Origin: Tetrapisispora phaffii CBS 4417
Lineage: Eukaryota > Ascomycota > Saccharomycetes > Saccharomycetales > Saccharomycetaceae
Assembly (NCBI RefSeq): GCF_000236905.1
Contig: NC_016524.1
Location: 744,001 to 808,000 of the forward strand
DNA: 64,000 nt
Direction of reading: 5' to 3'
The notes under the pieces: model-generated
The model's database searches: none
What the model was told of the DNA's origin: nothing
The model's input: only the letters and a program-made list of their open reading frames with translations
Made by a program: the position numbers and the translations under genes
Shown here: piece after piece, positions 47,726-57,715 of the stretch
Position numbering within the stretch: position 1 is the first letter of the stretch
Layout of the letters: each line of letters opens with the position of its first letter

Positions 47726-50116
47726 TCAATCTTTTATGACTCTCCATATTTTGATATAGCCGTCATCACCACCAGATGCAAATTGAGTTTTATTGGTAGG
47801 GTTCCAACTAACTACATTACAATTCTTTTCTATTTTTTTGCTACCATATTCACTATGCTCAACATGCCCTGATAAAACCCCAACTATATTACCATTAATT
47901 CTATCCCAAACATAGACTTTACCATCTTCTGAGCCACTTGCAACTAAGTTATTATTATATCCAAAACATGACCTTATTATAAATTGTTCTTGTTTTTGAC
48001 CATAGAATTTCTGAATAAGAATGCTTTCCTTGAAATCCCACAATTGTAACTCATTGCATTGCAAACTAACTAACACCAATGAAGACACTTGATCATAAGA
48101 CCCAGTAATTTGCGGCAAACTGATGCAAGTCATTTTCTTCTCAATATTAACCCTATTAATCCTAGTCAAACTAAACGTTTCAAATAGAGACACGCTATCC
48201 ATAGACGAAAATGATGATTTTTTTGGGAATTTCGACAGATCATAAACTTCTAAATGGCCTTGGTGTGTCATTAAAATCAAATTTTTGTCATCTTCAGTTA
48301 TCTTAATATCATGAACCCTTGGAAATTTTTCCAGTTGTGGTTGTATTATATAATTAGCCACATCCTTAACTCTGATAGATGAGGTACCTGACATTCTAAA
48401 AAGTATCCTGCCCTCATTAATATCGTAAAACACAACCTCTCTATCTGGTGAACCAATCACAAATCTACCTTGTTGGCTTGGAGTGTGAAACCAGTCACAG
48501 CACCAAATCCTTGGAGGATTTGCATTTACATTAGCAATGGAATTTTCAGAGTTTGACGATCTAGGCGTGCTATTATTAGATGCATGGTTATTGCTGCCAC
48601 TATCATTTCCATTATCTACTAGATGACTAGGAATAGTTGCATTTAAAGGAGAAGTTGAAACCGTGGCTGGTGCTGTTATTTGAAACGAGTGAATTGGTTG
48701 CAATAACGTTGTGGTCATCAGTGTATGCACTTCATCTTCAATTTCTATCGAGCTTCCTTTTTTATGCAGATCATAAACATTTGCCTTTTCACTAAAAGGA
48801 CAGGAAACAATATATCTACTATCTGGAGAAAAAGATAAATATAAAATGCATTGGTCATTACCACCTAAAACCTTGAATGTCTTGAAGTCATTTTCAACAT
48901 CATACAGAATAATCTTCCTATCATATAGAGAGTTAGCAGAGGAACTTGCCAAATATTTTCCATCTGGAGAAAATTGAAGATACCAAATTTCATCAACAGA
49001 GTACTTCAAAGTTTTGTATTCCTCAAATTTTAAATTATTGTAACTTTCTGAAGAATCTTGCAATAGATTTATTATTCTTCTGTTACCGATATTTTTCTCA
49101 TCATATTCCTCATCAATTATGTTGAGGACATCCTGAGATCGTTGAAATTTGATTGCTTGCTTCAACAATGTGATAAGTCTGTCCTTGGGGACAAGGTCTT
49201 CTGGGTCAATGTAACATGATATCAGCTCAACTGTATTTTTTCTTGAATTTTCTTTAGAACCTCTCCATGCAGATCTTGGATCTCCCTTCACTATATTAGA
49301 TGATGTAAGAGTAATTGTCATTTCTTTCAATATATTGTCTGGTGTAAATTCAGATGTATCTCCTTCTTCTATCATGATAATTGCTTTATCTTTTACTAAT
49401 AACAGAGTTTCCCAAATTTTAATCAAATTTCTTACAATGGTTCTCAAAAATGTCACAGCTGTTGATATATCTTCAATATCCAAAACTAACTCTAGGAAAA
49501 TCTGTCTACTCAACAAAACTAAAATTTCGACAATTCCTCTTAAATATATGAGATCACTCCAAAAGGAATCCGAAGTATTAAGATTATAATCTTTTACTAA
49601 ATCATCCACTATTATTTTAAGTTGATCTGTGTTATCATTCATTACTTTCAGTGTCTGTGAATAATTAACATTTTCCATATCAATAACTTCATCTCTATCC
49701 GACAACTCCTGTGGTTTATCTTTCACATACTGATTCAAAATCGAAGTCTTATTATTCAAAGGTAAACGACTTAGAATCTCCAAATCAATATATTCATATT
49801 TACCACTCTCCAATAACCTAATCAACTGATGCACATTCGAGGATTCCACTCGAACCCCTCCACTTTCCTTCTCCAAAGCAATCGCAGTGTCACTAAAACC
49901 CATCTCATTCAGCGTATTAATCAACAATTTCGTCAACTGTACTTTATCAAAAACGTTACCAACAGTCTCATTCATAACTGGATTCACACTTTCATCAGTT
50001 AAAGTCTTCAAAGGTGGCTTACTTGAAACCTTTGACCTTCTTCTCTTGCTATTATAAGTTGGCATAAAAATCTTATCATCGACACCGTCTGCATCACCTT
50101 CAAAAGAGATGCTCAT
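47726..50116 (-). CDS. GID7: GID7, WD40 subunit of the GID ubiquitin ligase
   Basis: A 796-residue protein (745 in S. cerevisiae). A LisH-CTLH region occupies about 55-240 (LTKLLINTLNEMGFSDTAIAL, then helical). WD40 repeats fill about 370-795; the last reads VVSWNPTNKTQFASGGDDGY and ends IKIW. An Asn/Ser-rich insert sits near 505-530. In the GID/CTLH E3 complex, which degrades gluconeogenic enzymes when glucose returns, Gid7 builds the large chelator form that engages Fbp1. GID7 is YCL039W and follows SRO9 after ATG22, which is missing here. Confidence 0.95.
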   Translation of the reverse strand: MSISFEGDADGVDDKIFMPTYNSKRRRSKVSSKPPLKTLTDESVNPVMNETVGNVFDKVQLTKLLINTLNEMGFSDTAIALEKESGGVRVESSNVHQLIRLLESGKYEYIDLEILSRLPLNNKTSILNQYVKDKPQELSDRDEVIDMENVNYSQTLKVMNDNTDQLKIIVDDLVKDYNLNTSDSFWSDLIYLRGIVEILVLLSRQIFLELVLDIEDISTAVTFLRTIVRNLIKIWETLLLVKDKAIIMIEEGDTSEFTPDNILKEMTITLTSSNIVKGDPRSAWRGSKENSRKNTVELISCYIDPEDLVPKDRLITLLKQAIKFQRSQDVLNIIDEEYDEKNIGNRRIINLLQDSSESYNNLKFEEYKTLKYSVDEIWYLQFSPDGKYLASSSANSLYDRKIILYDVENDFKTFKVLGGNDQCILYLSFSPDSRYIVSCPFSEKANVYDLHKKGSSIEIEDEVHTLMTTTLLQPIHSFQITAPATVSTSPLNATIPSHLVDNGNDSGSNNHASNNSTPRSSNSENSIANVNANPPRIWCCDWFHTPSQQGRFVIGSPDREVVFYDINEGRILFRMSGTSSIRVKDVANYIIQPQLEKFPRVHDIKITEDDKNLILMTHQGHLEVYDLSKFPKKSSFSSMDSVSLFETFSLTRINRVNIEKKMTCISLPQITGSYDQVSSLVLVSLQCNELQLWDFKESILIQKFYGQKQEQFIIRSCFGYNNNLVASGSEDGKVYVWDRINGNIVGVLSGHVEHSEYGSKKIEKNCNVVSWNPTNKTQFASGGDDGYIKIWRVIKD

Positions 50117-50492
50117 GATCCAATTCTTCTTTCTTTTGCTTGAAGCTCAACGAACTTATTATTAAATCAAAATGGTATGCTTCACAGTCTATAGAAACAA
50201 CTCCTCAAACAAGAAACTATACTTTTAAAATAAAAGTAAATCAAAAAAAGAATATAAATAAGTTCTATTTAAAAATTGACCCTTAAATAAGTGTTGTAAT
50301 TTTTAAAAGACGTCTGCAAAAAGAAGACATCAATGACTTTTCGAAGAGAAATGATGGAAAGGATGGAGAGGAAAGATAAGTTATATGATATTACAGTTGA
50401 TAACCTGTGTATACGTGTTATATATTCAATGATACATATGTTTTGGGTAGAATATAGTTACTGTTCTCAAAGGGTGAAGGGGGGAAAAGGTT
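50117..50492. other. Intergenic region between glucokinase and GID7
   Basis: About 375 bp with the GID7 upstream region and glucokinase 3' region. The 72-codon frame starting at 50333 overlaps the end of the glucokinase gene and looks accidental. Confidence 0.6.
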
Positions 50493-52004
50493 TCATGCCA
50501 TTAATGCACATAATGCAGCACCGACACTTGGACTATCTTCAAGGATCTTGAGATGGATGCGTCGTTCGCCGTCGGTTCCTAAAGGTGTTAATGCTAATGC
50601 TTGTCTCATCATTGTCTTGAAACCTGGATAATACTTGATTATCGACCCCTCACAGCTAACGTCAACTTCGCCGTTGTATTTTTTTTCTAAAGCTCCTGTT
50701 TTGATGATGATTGCTGCTATGGGAACAGCAGCCAGATACGCTGCCCGCCTTGATATTATACGTGTCAGAGTTTGAATGTGAGCCCTTTCTGTTGGGGTCG
50801 TCAGAATGCGAAGACTCTGTAACAACGACATTTCAGAAGCCCGCAAACCGATTGTGTCATCGATTTCAATGCTAGCCATGACTTGGCAGGATATTTGGAA
50901 AGGTGTTCTCAATTGATGAGGCAATACATCATATGATGCATACTGTTGAAACATTAACCCTCGAGAATACAAGTCAATTAGAATATTTCGCAGGATTTCA
51001 CCTAAAAACATCCCAGAGACTCTTTTTTCAAAGAGATTGTATCCAGGATTTCGACTGTACTTCTTATCAATGGAAATATCATATTTGCTTGTTGGTAGAA
51101 TTTTTGTTTCATTATCAAACGATCCCCATTCTGTGTTAATAAGCATTTCAGTGTTTCCCATGTTTAGTAACATTTGTTTAATATCCCTTGGTAATTTCAC
51201 TATATTATTTATTGATTCTTTATAACAGCCATTAGTGCCAGTTCCGAACACACATCCTATCACTGGTCCCGATATATCACCTTGGATCTTATTGTCTCTC
51301 CCTGCTGATAAGTCTGTCGTTCTAGTAGAATAGCATAACGATAAAAATGTACATATTGTATCATTTGTAAGTGCCATAACATTAACCATATTCAAACCTT
51401 GGTTGTCTAATTCATCTTGAAAAAGTTGAATTACATCTTTGCCCACTGTATCCTTTATATTCAACCTTTTTGTCCATCGGATTAACTCAGCAGTGTCTAA
51501 AGAGGTTTGTTTTACTGGGTAAGAGAATATGAACCCCATTTTAAAGGACTGGTCATGCTTGCGATCTGCAGTAAAAACATCACCGAGGTGAGACCTCATG
51601 AACTCATCTACTTGTTTTACTAAAAACGTGAATAAATCCCTGGAAGTCGCTGAATAGTTCTGGAATAAATAATCTGGTATTCTTGTTTTCATCTGATCAA
51701 TTGAATACTGATTCCTGCCTTTCAAAGTAACCTTAGAGACTGTGAAGTTTGTCCCGCCTAGTTCGGCCGTTAATACAATACCTTGTTCTTCTCCCGTTGG
51801 TAATGCAGTGACAAAAGATGGAATCATGGGCAAACCACTCCCAATTTCTTCATTCAAACCACTATTCATCTGATCTATAAAATAATTTGTCATGGCAATA
51901 AGTTGTCCTTGTGTGACAACAAATTGGTCACAGATGCCCTTAACTGCAGCAGCGAGAAGATCATCACCTTCATTTTCGTCCTTAAAGATCATATTATCTG
52001 TCAT
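50493..52004 (-). CDS. GLK1: Glucokinase (GLK1/EMI2)
   Basis: I take the ATG at 52004 (MTDNMIFKDE), giving 503 residues (500 in S. cerevisiae). In-frame ATGs at 52073 and 52118 would add a leader with no counterpart, and one at 51992 is also possible. The hexokinase fold is clear: phosphate 1 LGGTNF, SYPVKQTSLDTAELIRWTK, catalytic Asp in VMALTNDT, phosphate 2 FGTGTNGCY and SWGSFDNE-type WGSFDN for hexose binding. It phosphorylates glucose in the cytosol. GLK1 (YCL040W) and EMI2 (YDR516C) are duplicates. GLK1 is glucose-repressed and stress-induced; AGGGG (STRE-like) is seen upstream at about 52180. Confidence 0.95.
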   Translation of the reverse strand: MTDNMIFKDENEGDDLLAAAVKGICDQFVVTQGQLIAMTNYFIDQMNSGLNEEIGSGLPMIPSFVTALPTGEEQGIVLTAELGGTNFTVSKVTLKGRNQYSIDQMKTRIPDYLFQNYSATSRDLFTFLVKQVDEFMRSHLGDVFTADRKHDQSFKMGFIFSYPVKQTSLDTAELIRWTKRLNIKDTVGKDVIQLFQDELDNQGLNMVNVMALTNDTICTFLSLCYSTRTTDLSAGRDNKIQGDISGPVIGCVFGTGTNGCYKESINNIVKLPRDIKQMLLNMGNTEMLINTEWGSFDNETKILPTSKYDISIDKKYSRNPGYNLFEKRVSGMFLGEILRNILIDLYSRGLMFQQYASYDVLPHQLRTPFQISCQVMASIEIDDTIGLRASEMSLLQSLRILTTPTERAHIQTLTRIISRRAAYLAAVPIAAIIIKTGALEKKYNGEVDVSCEGSIIKYYPGFKTMMRQALALTPLGTDGERRIHLKILEDSPSVGAALCALMA

Positions 52005-52797
52005 TACATCCCAATGGCCATCGATCTTCAACGAAATAACCAGCCATCCGGATCGACAATACTGATCGACCATGGTGGCATTTGAAATGCAGATGTAGAT
52101 GCTTATATACCCATACATCCTGGTCCCTTAAAAACTTGATCGAAGACTAATTAATCATAACGGACGAGTGGTGGCAGCACCTCTAGGGGTCGAGAGACAC
52201 CGTAAAAGCAGCGGTTACAAGAAGAAACCTTCACTAAGTAAAAAGATCACATATCCAGACTAACGAAGCTCCTACTGAGTCTAATCCTTATACACCACCG
52301 TTGCTATAGAAAACACTTTTTAAGCGGAATCTCAGTTAAGAATTACCAGCTTTCATTCGATCAACTTCAGCAATTGAAAAGCACCGCCGGTTCTTTTAAT
52401 AGACATGTAAACACCATTGGAAACACAACTTGTTGGCAACCACTCATTCGAGTCTATCTCTAAATCACAACCATCCATGGTCATTGTATTGTCTCTTTCC
52501 ATAAATCAGTTTTATAAAAGTGCATATTAACTTCTTAAAAGGTTCTGTTTTGCCGCTGTCACTGTTTTCTTCCTTTCAGAAGAGACGAGGAATTTCAAAT
52601 TCTCAATTTTGTAAAGCAAGCATTTATGGAAGGTGTATTTGCATGGTTAAGCTATCTAAAAGAATAAGGATGAGAGAGGAGAGTATCTATATCAACGAGT
52701 CAAGAGGTGTCTTCTGAGATAGAGGATAAGAGGTTTTGTTTTTTTGACTGGTAGCTCGTACTTTTGTCTTAATCGTTGATCGCAATTGCAAAAAATA
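52005..52797. promoter_or_regulatory. Divergent glucokinase / GRH1 upstream region
   Basis: About 790 bp. A STRE-like AGGGG core at about 52180 lies on the glucokinase side. Otherwise no motif or ORF is convincing; the 65-codon frame at 52520 has no known relative. Confidence 0.5.
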
Positions 52798-53991
52798 ATG
52801 TTTAGAATTGCTAAGAATTTGGTGAAGACACTGGAACAAAGTGTCCAAGATACGTTGGCTTTATCTTCCAGTACTTCTGAGATCGATGCATTTTTCCATT
52901 CCATTCCCCCAGCGCTATTATTGCCACAAATGCAAGAGCAATCTGGATATTCTCCGGAGGACGCTGGGTCTGCAAGTGTGAGGTCCAACGTCAATGAATC
53001 CCTATCTGGTTTGCGAATCGTGTTTGTGCACGAGACTCAATTGCAATTGCAATCATACTTCGACTTCATTGTCGGTATAAATGATGAACCGGTGCCTGTG
53101 ATCATCAACCAACATGGTTATTCATACCCCGATTACAACAGAATTGTCGAATTACTGAATGAGAAATGTAACAATTACGTCAAGTTGAACATATGGTCCG
53201 GCAAAGGGGGTAACTATAGAGACGAGTACGTGTCAGTGCAATACAAAGACGAATCGCAATTGGAAGATGTTTCATTAGCGGCTGTCGAAGATAACCAAGC
53301 AGCCAACAAGAAATTCCAGTCGCTGGGATTCAAAGTGCAATGGTCCCCACTAATCGCAGCCACATTTGTGTACCACATCCTCAACATTAACTTACCAAAT
53401 GGTCCTGCCGAGCAGGCAGGCCTTATCCCAGATGAGGACTACATCATCGGCTGTCAAGATGGTCTTCTGGCCACTGGCGGAGAAACGCTGCTGCAAGACA
53501 TTGTCAAATCCAGAGCAAACCACGAACTCATCCTCTACGTGTACAACAAGATACACGACTGCGTGAGACCAATTACAGTGAACATCGGCGGTGACGGCAG
53601 ACTGGGATGCAACGTAGGTTACGGTTTCCTACACAGAATCCCCACCGTTGCACCATCACATACCACAGGCACCGCCACTACCGCCACTACCACCGCACCA
53701 CCACCAGCAATAGAACCACCAGCAATAGAACCACCAGCACAGCTATCTGAAGAGGCATTCACCCCACAAGTAGCCCTGCCAACCGCAGGCAAGAAGAGGA
53801 CCAAGACAAAGCATACAACCGGCCTCGTTGACACCGACTATTTCAACGAGGGCAAGGACACAGCTCCACCATCCTCCACGAACTCCAAGGCAGACGTGCC
53901 CCCACCCCAACAAGCATCCAGACACAACAATAAGCACACACACGCACACCTCCAATACATATGTATCCACATCTTTATATACATTATTTAA
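52798..53991 (+). CDS. GRH1: GRH1, GRASP65-type Golgi/COPII protein
   Basis: The start is the ATG at 52798, since MFRIAKNLVKTLEQSVQDTL matches the S. cerevisiae N-terminus, which is an acetylated amphipathic helix used for membrane binding. Length is 397 residues (372 there). Two GRASP PDZ-like domains run about 60-170 and 180-290 (GLIPDEDYIIGCQDGLLATG). The tail is Pro/Thr-rich with two IEPPA units. The last 20 residues (HAHLQYICIHIFIYII) look hydrophobic and unlike the S. cerevisiae end, as if an ancestral stop was lost. Grh1 binds Bug1 and Sec23 and serves unconventional secretion. GRH1 is YDR517W, beside EMI2. Confidence 0.95.
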   Translation: MFRIAKNLVKTLEQSVQDTLALSSSTSEIDAFFHSIPPALLLPQMQEQSGYSPEDAGSASVRSNVNESLSGLRIVFVHETQLQLQSYFDFIVGINDEPVPVIINQHGYSYPDYNRIVELLNEKCNNYVKLNIWSGKGGNYRDEYVSVQYKDESQLEDVSLAAVEDNQAANKKFQSLGFKVQWSPLIAATFVYHILNINLPNGPAEQAGLIPDEDYIIGCQDGLLATGGETLLQDIVKSRANHELILYVYNKIHDCVRPITVNIGGDGRLGCNVGYGFLHRIPTVAPSHTTGTATTATTTAPPPAIEPPAIEPPAQLSEEAFTPQVALPTAGKKRTKTKHTTGLVDTDYFNEGKDTAPPSSTNSKADVPPPQQASRHNNKHTHAHLQYICIHIFIYII

Positions 53992-54299
53992 ACTTAAACG
54001 ACCGTTTCTAATCTCTTAAGACACTTGTTCAGCGAAATTTGAACACGTCAAAAAAATAATTTGCAGTGAAATTTGGAAGAACGAAACAATGAAACAAGAC
54101 AAGACCTCTTCAATTGATGTTGCTAAGCTTGTGGGTTGCATTTGGAATGCTAGCGTGCATGAGTTAGTATATCTCGTGAGGTCTTTGCCTGTTGTATATG
54201 AGTCTTTTTGATTCTTACTGTTGAGAGCATACTGCGAGAACACATCGTTGAGAAAGGTGAAATTCTTTAGATATATATATATTTATATACATATATTCA
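53992..54299. other. Upstream region of the PDI/EUG1-like gene
   Basis: About 310 bp. TAGCGTG at about 54149 is one base from the unfolded-protein-response element core CAGCGTG. A TA-rich run directly precedes the ATG. The 75-codon minus-strand frame here is probably accidental. Confidence 0.45.
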
Positions 54300-56000
54300 A
54301 TGGTTTCTATTAATTCGTTATTGTTGGTTGCTGGTTTATCTGGCAACGTGTTTGGTGCTGCAGCTGTCGCTAGAGATGCTAAGGCTTCGTCTAGTGATAA
54401 GATTGAGCAACTGAATGCTACTAATTTCGACCAAATTGTGGGATCTAAGAGATTTTTCGTTGCTGAGTTTTATGCTCCATGGTGTTTACATTCAAAGAAC
54501 ATTAAAGAAAGACTAGCTGCCGCTGCAGACAGATTATTACCAAGAGATATTGTTTTTGGTCAGATTGATTGTACTGAGAATAAAGAAGTTTGCGATAAAT
54601 ACGAGATCGATGCTTATCCGACTTTAAAAATATTCAAAGATAGCAATTTGACTCATCCAATTGCTTGGGAGGGTTCCACTAACGTGGATGGGCTTGTTGC
54701 ATACGCTTTGAGAAAGGATACCGTGCCAGTCACTGTTGTGGACAGTGAATCTGTTTTGCAAGATATTCTGAGAAACAGTGGGAAGCCCGTTGTTGTTAAA
54801 AACGCAAACGGTAAATTCGACGAGCAATTCGAGAATATTGCCAAGCAACGTATGGATAGTATCACTTTTGTCTCATTCCCAAGAGAAAAAGATGCTACGT
54901 TCAGTTTATACATCAATAAGGGTAAGAATGCCAACGGTTCTCCAGATATTAAAGAAATTTCTAATTTGGAAAATTTGGAATATTTCATTAACGATGAACA
55001 AAACTTCGTCAAATGGATCACTCAAGAGACTTTACCAGCTTTCGGTAACTTGACTGCCAGTACGCACTCAGTTTACGCTAGCTTAAGTGTCCCAATCGCT
55101 TACTATATGTACAACCGTGATGAAGATGCTACTGACGATATCATTCCATTTATGAAGGAATTAGGTGAAACTTACCGTGGTAAAGTCAATATTGTTGGTG
55201 TCGACGTTCGTCAATACAGTAAACCAATTGAAACTTTAGGTGTTTTACCACAATACCCATTATTCGCTATTCATGATGTTCGCAAAAATAGAAGATACGT
55301 TTTACCACAGTTGGCTGAAGAAGAATTCAAGAACTTGGAAGAACCAGTTAAGCTATCTCAAATTCATATGAAACAATTATTAGAAAATTTCACTAAGGGT
55401 GAAGCTAAACCAATGGAGAGATCAGAAGAGGTACCAGCTAAACAAGACTCTGATGTTTATCATTTAGTTGGCTCAACTCATGACAAATTTGTTTTCGATG
55501 AGAAGAGGGACATTCTAGTTAGATACTATGCTCCATGGTGTAATATCTCTGCCAAGATCGAGCCATTGTTCAACAGAGCTGCCCAAATCTTCAACGAAGA
55601 TGCTTCTTTGAAAGACAAATTAGCACTAGCTGACATTAACGCATTCGACAATGATGTTTTAAGCGTTGATATCGAACAGTTCCCGACTTTAGTGCTGTTC
55701 CCAGCTGGCAATAACACAAAACCAGTCTTTTTTGAAGGTGGTAAGAGTATCGAATCCATTATGGCGTTTGTTGAAAACAGTTCTACACATAAAATTCCAG
55801 GTAAGCAAATGTTTGCTGCATACAGACAGCGTGTTTTGGATGAACAAAATAAGAAAGAATCCGCAGAAAAGGCAAAGAAGGCTTCTGAAGAACAAGCTAA
55901 AAAGACTTCTGAAGAACAAGCTAAGAAGACCTCTGAAGAACAAGCTAAAAAGAACGACCAACAACAGCAACAACAACAAGCTGTTCATGATGAATTATAA
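54300..56000 (+). CDS. PDI1/EUG1: Protein disulfide isomerase family protein lacking both second cysteines (PDI1/EUG1)
   Basis: A 566-residue ER protein. A signal peptide covers about 1-21 and the C-terminus is HDEL. Thioredoxin domains a-b-b'-a' are in order. The first active site is WCLHS (Cys62; CLHS, as in Eug1) and the second is WCNIS (Cys414; Eug1 has CIHS there). Neither has the second Cys of the CGHC pair used by Pdi1. The structural pair CTENKEVC of Pdi1 (about 91-98) is kept. The tail has three KKTSEEQA units and a Q run before HDEL. It is probably a chaperone or isomerase without oxidase activity. PDI1 (YCL043C) and EUG1 (YDR518W) are duplicates; a full-activity copy should be elsewhere. 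Confidence 0.93.
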   Translation: MVSINSLLLVAGLSGNVFGAAAVARDAKASSSDKIEQLNATNFDQIVGSKRFFVAEFYAPWCLHSKNIKERLAAAADRLLPRDIVFGQIDCTENKEVCDKYEIDAYPTLKIFKDSNLTHPIAWEGSTNVDGLVAYALRKDTVPVTVVDSESVLQDILRNSGKPVVVKNANGKFDEQFENIAKQRMDSITFVSFPREKDATFSLYINKGKNANGSPDIKEISNLENLEYFINDEQNFVKWITQETLPAFGNLTASTHSVYASLSVPIAYYMYNRDEDATDDIIPFMKELGETYRGKVNIVGVDVRQYSKPIETLGVLPQYPLFAIHDVRKNRRYVLPQLAEEEFKNLEEPVKLSQIHMKQLLENFTKGEAKPMERSEEVPAKQDSDVYHLVGSTHDKFVFDEKRDILVRYYAPWCNISAKIEPLFNRAAQIFNEDASLKDKLALADINAFDNDVLSVDIEQFPTLVLFPAGNNTKPVFFEGGKSIESIMAFVENSSTHKIPGKQMFAAYRQRVLDEQNKKESAEKAKKASEEQAKKTSEEQAKKTSEEQAKKNDQQQQQQQAVHDEL

Positions 56001-56488
56001 TCTATTCATGTCACTTTTTTGTTGCAATAAATAGATTTAGAATAATAGCCAATCTAGCATTGCAGCATGTAATCTATATAATACAATATATTAACTTTTA
56101 AGTTCAGAAATATCTTAACACCATACAGTCTAAATAATTAAACTAGCAATTGTAAAGAGGTCTTTACTTTGAAACAACTCAGTTGTATCAAACCATGAAC
56201 TGTTATCTTATTCTCTCTTCCTTGTAAAATATGGCATCAGCATTTAAAAAGTGACAATAACGGTTGTTTTGAAATTGATGAAAGCTTAAACTAAAAAAAC
56301 ACTTTATTTAAAGGACAGAATGTTGTTTTATTGGTAGAATTCTATATCTTAACTTAGTTGATACAGTGCGTAATGAGCATATAAGCAGTCTACTTTATTA
56401 ATAGTTAGGTTATTACGATTTTGAATTAAGTTGCCCCTTTTGTGTTTGAAATACACAGCACTTCCAAGTTTTTTTAACTAAGCACATA
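56001..56488. other. Intergenic region between the PDI-like gene and MGR1
   Basis: About 490 bp of AT-rich DNA with no clear feature. FPR2, expected beside EUG1 in the YDR track, is absent. Confidence 0.6.
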
Positions 56489-57715
56489 ATGACTCTGTAT
56501 ACTCCTCCAGATAAGAATCAAAAAGATAAAGGGGATGCTGCAAAGAATGTAGATAGTTCGAATGAACCTTTGAAATTGTATCCACGTCCCAGTCTTGGTC
56601 TCAAGATGTGGGGCCCATTAGTTCCTGCTTCGGATAACAGGGTTGGTCTATGGTCCTTAGTAGGTGCACAAACTTTAATTGGTTTATTTTTTTTAAGAAG
56701 AGGTTGGACCATTCGTAAGAATGTTAACATGAGAAACCTAGCCACTGGTGTTTCTCCAGCTTTTAAGACTGACATTTCAAATATCCCTACTTTGAATCGA
56801 TTCTCTAATGGGCCTGTGGCAACTGGAACTGCAACTACAAAACCAAGCATTTTTGCTAGTATACTGACTAGGTTTATAAAACGTCAGCCAACTGGTAGTC
56901 GGTTTGGAGCAAGATATGGTTATCAGAATCAACAGTCTTGGCAAGGATTTAGAAGTTTTGCTTCTTTGTTATATCTATTCGTAGGTGCACTTGTTATATC
57001 GCAATCAACTTTAGAAATTATGAGACTCGTTTTATTAAAATATGATCCATGGTACGATGAAGCAAAAAGTGCTCGCGAAAAGAAGTTCTTTAATGATATC
57101 GTAAAATACTATCATGAAGGTATAGATCCAACAAAAATAAAAGTAAAGGATGCATCGAGCGGCACTGCTCTATCGACAAATAGTCCTCAAGTCAGACAAA
57201 GTGTTGCACTAGTTAGAGCACAAGCTGAAAATGAAAGTATATTGACAAAATGGTTTGGACCAGTTTACTTCAAACCAATGTCTTTTAATGATTTTCTAGA
57301 TAAATTGGAATACAATCTAGATATACAAGATAAAATTGACGATAAGAAGAAGTCCAAACTAATATCGAAATCTATCCAAAGAAAATTAAGACATACTCCA
57401 GATGAGTTGCATAATTTAAAAGTTATCAATGAAGAAAATCGGAAAAAAACGTTACAATTATTGGATTTAAATAGAGGCATTGGGGAATCTGACCATCAAG
57501 GTCAGAAATCAGAGCACCCACCAAGAGGAATTATAATGGATGATGCGCTAACATCACCTGAAGAAGTTGACCTGGGAGAAATGTGGTATCTTTATAATCC
57601 CTGGATGAACTTAGCATTAGATACATCTTTAAGCATAAAATTTCTCCCAACCGTGGTGATGGATACTGACGATAAAGATTCAAAGTCTGACGGGAATGAC
57701 CAAAAAAACTATTGA
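56489..57715 (+). CDS. MGR1: MGR1, adaptor of the mitochondrial i-AAA protease
   Basis: A 408-residue protein (417 in S. cerevisiae). Matches include YPRPSLGLKMWGPLVPASDN at the start, KYDPWYDEAKSAREKKFF, NDIVKYYHEGIDPTKIKVKD and LYNPWMNLALDTSLSIKFLP. Two inner-membrane segments lie at about 52-70 and 160-185. Mgr1 with Mgr3 recruits substrates to Yme1 in the inner membrane. The frame stops at TGA 57713-57715 just after an A7 run. The DNA beyond, to TAA at 57896, reads as a Ser/Asn/Asp-rich tail if one A is added at 57702-57708 and another at 57760-57764, so the true C-terminus may be about 60 residues longer. Confidence 0.93.
   Translation: MTLYTPPDKNQKDKGDAAKNVDSSNEPLKLYPRPSLGLKMWGPLVPASDNRVGLWSLVGAQTLIGLFFLRRGWTIRKNVNMRNLATGVSPAFKTDISNIPTLNRFSNGPVATGTATTKPSIFASILTRFIKRQPTGSRFGARYGYQNQQSWQGFRSFASLLYLFVGALVISQSTLEIMRLVLLKYDPWYDEAKSAREKKFFNDIVKYYHEGIDPTKIKVKDASSGTALSTNSPQVRQSVALVRAQAENESILTKWFGPVYFKPMSFNDFLDKLEYNLDIQDKIDDKKKSKLISKSIQRKLRHTPDELHNLKVINEENRKKTLQLLDLNRGIGESDHQGQKSEHPPRGIIMDDALTSPEEVDLGEMWYLYNPWMNLALDTSLSIKFLPTVVMDTDDKDSKSDGNDQKNY

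Noticed and set aside
54016..54243. 75-codon minus-strand ORF before the PDI-like gene
   Set aside because: No family match, and it covers the promoter of the PDI-like gene.
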